From Plasmopara viticola (Eukaryota; Oomycota; Peronosporomycetes; Peronosporales; Peronosporaceae): a stretch of 64,000 nucleotides of DNA. Made by a program: the position numbers and the translations under genes. The stretch covers positions 124,001 to 188,000 of the forward strand of contig MBPM02000080.1 in assembly GCA_001695595.3 (NCBI GenBank), in the 5' to 3' direction. This document shows positions 58,351 to 64,000 of this stretch, piece after piece; within the stretch, counting starts at the first letter, position 1, and each line of letters starts with the position of its first letter. The notes beneath the pieces were generated by a model. That model was not told the DNA's origin. It did no database searches and was given only the letters and a program-made list of their open reading frames with translations.

Positions 58351-58633
58351 TAGTATTGAGTGTGCTGGTATACGCCGACCGCTCTAGATCAGACAACTGG
58401 AGCTGAACTGCGGCTGCCGATCGTCGCGTGCGGCTGCGGCTGGTCAGGGCTTAGTATAACTTGGCTTGGAGTATCTCTGTCACCCGAGCGTAATCAACGA
58501 TACTCTCGCGGATCCAATTGCAGGCACAGAGGAAACGCTGCAGATCTGCCGCTGTCTTTGGTAGCGGCAGTGCGGTCAGTGCCGAAAGGCGCTCAGGGTC
58601 ATGACGGACGCCTCCTCTATCGAGGATCCGTCC

Positions 58634-59598
58634 TCACCACTTCACTTCAAAGCACAAAAGGACACTCTTGGTCGCGTTGAGCTTCAGGCGGTGTTTCGCC
58701 GTGAGCTCATAGAACTCAGTCAGATTGGCTAGGTACGCTTCTTCCGTAGCCACGTACACAATAACGTCGTCGATCCATACTAGAGCTCGTTTGTATAGCA
58801 GTACCTTGTACACAGTCTGCATCTGATTCGGGAAGTGCAACGCGGAATCGGTTGCTCCTTGAGGGACTCGAAGCGGCGTGTTGACACCATCAAGTGTCAT
58901 AAAGGGGAAATATTTTTGGGATTCAGGGGCCAATATCATCTGCCAGAAACCCTTGAACATATCGAATTTCGCAAAATATTTTGCTCTCGCCACAAAATGT
59001 AACACCGTTTAAAAATGCGGCATCGTCCCTGCAATGGGGATTGTAAGCTTGTTCACCTCAATGTAGTTGTGGTGACTCTGAACTGATCCTTGTTATAATG
59101 CTTTCGGACCGGTACCGTGTTCGAGGCCCAGTGACTTTGATTGTTCTTTTTCACAAACCCGTACTTGAGCAAATGACCCACTTGCTCCTCCAAAAACGCC
59201 ATCTGCGCAGGTGGATAGCGGTGCGGCTTGCAGCGCACTGGCTTTACGCCTTCAGTGAGAGTCACCCGTAGCGGTTCCACTAGTGCAGGTTCATCTGGTC
59301 CCACCTGTGTTCTCCATAACTCTTTGAACTGCTGGTGTACTGCTATAAGGGAATCTCTAAACTCCACTGAGTTCTCTTCTTTCAGTAGACTTCGGACGTC
59401 ATCGCACATGCGGGATACTTCAGCCTCCACCTCCTCGTCTGGGACTTCACCCAATTCAAGCTCTCTTGGTAGATCATCCCGATTCGACTCGATGCTTGTA
59501 TTGGCCAGTTGCTCGAAAGCCAGTTTCATGTCAATTCCCAACGTCTTCATCACGTCATTTCCGAGCAACAGCTGGTCCTCGTCGTCTTCAATCACCAA
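58634..59598 (-). pseudogene. Reverse transcriptase of the gypsy element
   Basis: The upstream frame (59598-59053) carries the protease end (LLLGNDVMKTLGID) and the RT start (PHRYPP, FLEEQVGHLLKYGFV). The frame shifts near 59060 and meets a stop near 59010. The lower frame (59005-58634) has FAKFDMFKGFWQ and the catalytic box WIDDVIVY. Not translatable as one protein. Confidence 0.8.
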
Positions 59599-60225
59599 TT
59601 ACTTAACCTTGTACACATTCACAGGTCCTGCGGACGTTCTTATTTGCAAGTCCACTTGTACCGTCTTGGTACACACCAGCTGGTGGCCTCCTGCCGCTCT
59701 GATCGATATAGGCTTGTCAAGTGATTTGGTCACCACCGCCTTGCACCGCTCCTGCACTCTCTCGTTAAGGTGCGGGGGGATAACACTACTGTCAGCTCCT
59801 GTGTCGGGGCACATGGACACCTCCAACGCGCCATTGATCAGTGCTGAGTATTCGTGATTAGGCGAAACCTCCTGGGCTCGCTTCAGCGGGAACCTCTGGG
59901 TCTCCTCTGAGGCTTCATCAGCCTCCACTTCAGCGTTCTCATTCACAGCAGCACGCTTCACATGCCGTGTACGCTTCTCTGTCTGGGCTTTTGAAGCGAC
60001 TTCTCTCTCTTCCGGTGTGACTACCGGGCAGTCACGAATCCAATGATCACCTTTGCAGTGAAGACAACCATGACGGGGTGCAGAGCTATGTCCCACCCCA
60101 CGTCTGCGTGCACTAATGTCACGATCACTTGGAGCAGCTCCTCGTGCTGCCGGTAGAGTCGCAGTGCTCAATTCTCGCTGAAATTGCGTAACTCGATTAC
60201 CCCCTCTGTTGGGTAATATTTTCAC
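59599..60225 (-). pseudogene. Nucleocapsid zinc knuckle and protease of the gypsy element
   Basis: 208 codons with the zinc knuckle CLHCKGDHWIRDC (CX2CX4HX4C) and the aspartic protease motif DTGADSSVIP. A TAA at 59599-59601 interrupts the frame that otherwise runs straight into the RT start. Confidence 0.85.
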
Positions 60226-60231
60226 GGACTT

Positions 60232-60966
60232 TTAAGAACCGGTAATACCGGTTCTGCTGGACATTTCTTGTCCTCGAAATCTGTTGAAGAACAACTGCTG
60301 CAGTTTGGTACGATCAAGAATCAACTGGTACAAGAGCTGGTCACTAGTCCTGATGCTTTTGAGCTGCTTCAACTTCAACATTCCCTGAATCTCTTCCTTC
60401 AGCATGGGTGGCATGAGGTTGTCAACAAGGATTTTGTTTTGCTCCTTCATTCGGTCCAAATAGTCTGTATCACCTGGCCGCCCCCGACCAAGATTCTCCT
60501 GACACCCGTTGTCCTCAATGAATCTTTCGAACAACGTGTAATACTTGGCAACACGACTCGGTACATCCTCAATTGACAAATCCATTTCAGTTGCTTGCTG
60601 AACAGTACCGACGGAGCGCTAAAGTACGTTTCGTTCATCGTTTCACACCTCTCCTTGACCTTCTCCATGATCCCCTCATCTGAGATGTCTTGCTTGTCTT
60701 TCCCGAACTCATACTGGGATAGAAAGTTTAACAGGTTTGGATCAATCGTGCTGCGGATACCCGCCATCACATTCTCGAATGGCTCATGTCCACCTGCAGC
60801 GTTCCTTCACACGCTCCTCATATTGCCAGCGCTCCCTACGCCACTGTACCAATGCGGCTTGGTCCAATTCCTTCATCTTGGGCGGCGCAATATATTCGTA
60901 TACTGGCTGCAGGACCGACATGTCCACGACTTCTTCCGTCTCTAGTCGAATCCGTGACATCTTCAA
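60232..60966 (-). pseudogene. gag (capsid) region of the gypsy element
   Basis: Three overlapping frames (60966-60784, 60770-60447, 60585-60232) together cover a retrotransposon gag region (ALVQWRRERWQYEERV near the start; YYTLFERFIEDNG, LMPPMLKEEIQGML later), broken by at least two frameshifts. Confidence 0.65.
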
Positions 60967-61011
60967 TGCGGGTCTACGCTTCTGCGAACTGCGCGCAACT
61001 AAAGTATACTT

Positions 61012-61201
61012 TGTAGTCTCTTGTGCTGTTCAATGCAAATGCAGTAGTGCATTACCGTTCCTTATGCATATTTCTCCAGAGCGACTAAGATGAAGCGGCG
61101 GTTCACTGCGACTCATGCCTCCAGTCGGTTCGCGTAGACCGAGGCTGGCGGTCCAAGGTAGCCGTGTCTGGAATACTGGTATCTGCCTACATCTGTCCAC
61201 A
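61012..61201 (-). repeat. 5' LTR of the gypsy element
   Basis: On plus it begins TGTAGTCTCTTGTG and ends CTGTCCACA; followed by TCCTG (61202-61206). A usual TGG-type primer site is not seen next to it, so the primer tRNA is unclear. Confidence 0.9.
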
Positions 61202-61784
61202 TCCTGCCAGTAAAATCTTTTCCAGCGTTTGCCCAAGCTAAATAATTTGCGTTCTCTGAGGTTCGCGGTGCACGCACACACACAGCAAGTTTGACAGGAT
61301 TGTATGTAAAGTTGTAAACGATCGACGGCTTTCTCGTTCTAATTATTCCACACTTGCCTTGACGTCATTAATCTCCACACTTCTTCGGACAACTTTTCCT
61401 TCTTCCCCACTGCGTAATTTATTCACGTCAATCAACTCACTGACTTTGTCCCACAGCATAAGAAGATGTACCAACATTTCTCGCCTTCCAACGGTTTGCC
61501 TGAGCCTCCATCCTAATCGCGAAAGTGGCATTGCGTGGATCATTCTGTTGAACTTTCTACTTGTCGAACAAAGTCATTGTTCTCTCATGCTTCTTGTTCC
61601 TCTGCGTATTTTAAGTGAAGCACTTTATCTTCCGTCTCATCCTTCTTTACACTTTTCATGGCCTTGCGCTGTAAGGTCTTGTCGCGTTGACCTCCAACGC
61701 CACACCAATGCCATTTAAAAGAAAATACAAGACAAGACAATGCTACCACAAGCAACTTCCTTGCAATTAAAAATTAATGTTCAT
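61202..61784 (-). pseudogene. Inverted effector relic, N-terminal half (right of the LTR element)
   Basis: Continues the relic from 56108: after TCCTG comes CCAGTAAAATCTTTTCC, matching 49960 onward. The minus-strand ATG is at 61784, followed by a decayed signal peptide like that at 50548. Many stops. Confidence 0.75.
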
Positions 61785-64000
61785 GGTCAACACTTTAGCT
61801 AGGTCACGTGCTACTTGGTGACTTAAACAAATGACACAACAAACCGTGCATTGTTGGTGACCGGCAACAATCTGTCCAATGTGCTGCTACCACAAATACC
61901 CGGTTAATTGGTCGTGATACTAAATCAAGGATATTGATTATGTGCGGTATGTTGGTCCGGGTATCCACACATCTCATAAGAAGCACGCATGGATCGCTTT
62001 TTCATTAAAAAGAAATTGCAAGGGCAACGCAATGTGGACATTTCACTAGCCTCATTTTATGGCTACATATTGGATTGTGGCCAAAATATACTAGTTTCTA
62101 TGCAAATGCGCCACTAAAGAATACATTTTTTTCATGTGGTTTTACATGTCGTACGATGCGAACGGAGTTGTGTCTAGCGGCGCCTAGAAGGATCGAGCTG
62201 CGTTAACGAATTACAAAATGTAATAAATTTACAGAGACAGCACGCTTTAAGATCATACTTCATGCGATTGTTGCTGCCGATCGGACTTAAATTAGCCGGA
62301 CGAACATTTACACGTGAAAATGTGACTGCCCAACCAACCGGCACTTAAATGAGTGTGAAATATGTAGATGGGAAAAAGTCCGACGTCTTATAAGGATTAT
62401 AGAACTTGGTCCCAGAATGGGTCGGGTAGCTACCAGAATCCCGCGCTACTAGCTTAGTCCCAGCATAAGGGTTAAGAAAACACTTTTTATCGAGGGAATA
62501 CGAACGAACGCAGTACCCAATCTCTTCCTCAGGAAGGGCACCGAATTATGTTGAGCGACACGGTAGATAATGCCAAAGATCATTAGGCAGTCTGATTTCC
62601 ACGGATTTCAGATATGTTTGAAAAAGGAGGCAAACCTTCGATCTGCTGGTCAGAGTTCACACATCCGTCAATGATTTATTTGTGCTGATCGTGGCATTTG
62701 CAGCTGAGACGGCCAAACACTGTCTGTTCAAGCGCCCGCAACAATGGAGAACACATGGTTGTTCTAACCCTTCTGCCCTTAATGTAGGAGATTTCTCTAC
62801 CACACCCATTTAAGGTAACGTGGACGACTTCGGCTTGGGCGGAGCTACTATCCGCGGTGCCGACGCCACCAACCCGGCTGACTTCGTCAGCTTCTGCAGA
62901 GGTGAGCTGACTGAGCAAGGGCTTGCAAGTGCGCAGTGGTCGCGCTGGGTTTTAGAGCAAACGTATTTCGTTTTGAATACAGCTCGTTCAGCTCGTCTGT
63001 ATATTCCGAGGCAAGCGTTTTGCTTTGTCCTCGCAAAGAATCAATCGTATAGACTTCGATAGAGATTGCCACTAGGTGCAGCGGAGCTACCATAACTAGA
63101 CGAATGAGAACAACTGTCCGACATTTGTTCTTTTAATCCACGTTTAGTACTACACATGAGTCACAGTGTTTTTGTATTTCCAAATGCAAATTCGACAACA
63201 TTAGAGCTGATCCTTCGCGGGACTAATATTCAATAATTTCTACTAAACACAGTCATCTCTATTACTACGCAAAAGCCAGAATCCTTTAAACATGCACTGC
63301 TTTTCCGCCAGCTTCTCAGTATTAAGTTCTGCTTTTTTTGGATGTTTAGAACATTACTTGTGTTTCATTGTATGATGATATCAATTGGTGTGACGCAAAC
63401 AAGCCTATTAAAACCAGTGTAGCTTACCAATTATTGCAGAAGTTAGTCGCCTATGAAAAAGAAGGACAAGTCACATGTCCGAATTGTAGACAGCAATATT
63501 TGTAGGAATGACCTCACCTCTGACAAAACACCGATACGACGACACACAATAAGTATTGACGAATCTTAGGCCTTAGGTGCGAACTTGTCAGAAAATGTAG
63601 GAGTCATGTAATTGCAAGTCGCATGTATGCTTGTGAGTGAAATAGAGTCCATACTATGTTAATTTTGTTTATGTAATTAGTCGAATAAAATGTATAGTAA
63701 CAAATTGTATTCGCGTTTTGCATAGTGCCAAACAGTACAGATAACATAAGACAGTGCATAAGACCTTTTGCATTATAAAGTCATTGAGCACAAGTAAACT
63801 TAAAGTGAGCTCAACCTTAGAAGTACGAAGCAATCCGAACTTCAAAGCCGTCTTGGTGGCATACGCCATGACAGGGGTGTTCATTGCGTTGAAACGTGCA
63901 TTTTAACCAAATGCGCGGTCAGCAAGGCTTATAATACAAGCAACAAGCGCATCTCGGTACTGGCTGAGCTATGCAAGTACTTCTTACTTAGAAGGCATTT
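61785..64000. repeat. Non-coding module sequence to the window end
   Basis: Another copy of the 8000-9060 type sequence: dispersed block near 62050-62260, decayed minus-strand unit near 62640-63090. The unknown tail shared with 17930-18503 and 27327-28160 follows from about 63250. No gene is supportable. The array probably continues beyond the window. Confidence 0.55.

Larger units (their letters stand above)
56109..61201 (-). mobile_element. Ty3/gypsy LTR retrotransposon (chromovirus-like), complete but degenerate
   Basis: Two LTRs of 189-190 bp bound by TG...CA (56109-56297 and 61012-61201) differ at roughly 16 positions by eye. They are flanked by the 5-bp direct repeat TCCTG (56104-56108 and 61202-61206). 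A polypurine tract abuts the 3' LTR. Inside, on the minus strand, the order is gag, zinc knuckle, protease, RT, RNase H, integrase, chromodomain, with several stops and shifts. It has landed in an effector relic. LTR divergence implies an old insertion. Confidence 0.92.

Overview
The window looks like nuclear DNA of an oomycete of the Peronosporales (Phytophthora or downy-mildew type). Three things point there. There is a family of secreted proteins with a signal peptide, a degenerate RXLR-like motif (RQRNL, RQRHL or MQRTL), an acidic tract ending in ER (dEER-like), and tandem W..Y modules of the WY/LWY effector type. There is a Crinkler (CRN) gene with LQLFLAR and HVLVVVP motifs. And there are several broken oomycete-like retroelements. 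I cannot name the species; the motif lacking a true RXLR fits downy mildews better than Phytophthora, but that is inference.

Layout. 1-1455: no supportable gene. 1456-28160: three tandem copies of a ~7.7 kb module. Copy 1 (1456-9119) holds an intact type-1 effector (1968-3443), an intact type-2 effector (5438-6805) and an inverted decayed effector (7252-7867). A truncated LINE (9120-10282) sits exactly at the junction with copy 2. Copy 2 (10283-17975) has the type-1 gene frameshifted (10783-12257), the type-2 gene intact (14235-15641) and the same inverted relic. Copy 3 (18508-24695, resuming at 27327) keeps only the last ~100 bp of its type-1 gene, a full-length type-2 gene (20623-22065) and the inverted relic. 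It is interrupted by a 2.6 kb foreign segment holding minisatellites and a CRN gene on the minus strand.

28161-41800 is gene-poor and contains only retroelement relics (copia protease and integrase motifs, a gypsy integrase) and a tRNA-Lys-like relic. 41801-45420 is one ruined effector gene split first by a fragment of mitochondrial nad4 (a NUMT) and then by a LINE with a zf-RVT end. 47216-54924 holds three more effector loci: a doubly frameshifted gene, one with an internal TAG, and one intact but short at the C-terminus. 55609-61784 is an inverted effector relic split by a Ty3/gypsy chromovirus-like LTR element (56109-61201) with a 5-bp target duplication. The right end is non-coding module sequence.

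Five effector genes remain open (1968, 5438, 14235, 20623 and 53803). Three are nearly intact but broken, and at least six more are relics. No operon logic applies; the loci are paralogues, presumably secreted into host tissue. I found no convincing new biological system. The most notable structures are the decaying, rearranging effector array, the NUMT inside an effector pseudogene, a nonsense codon shared by two pseudogenes, and the LINE at the duplication junction.
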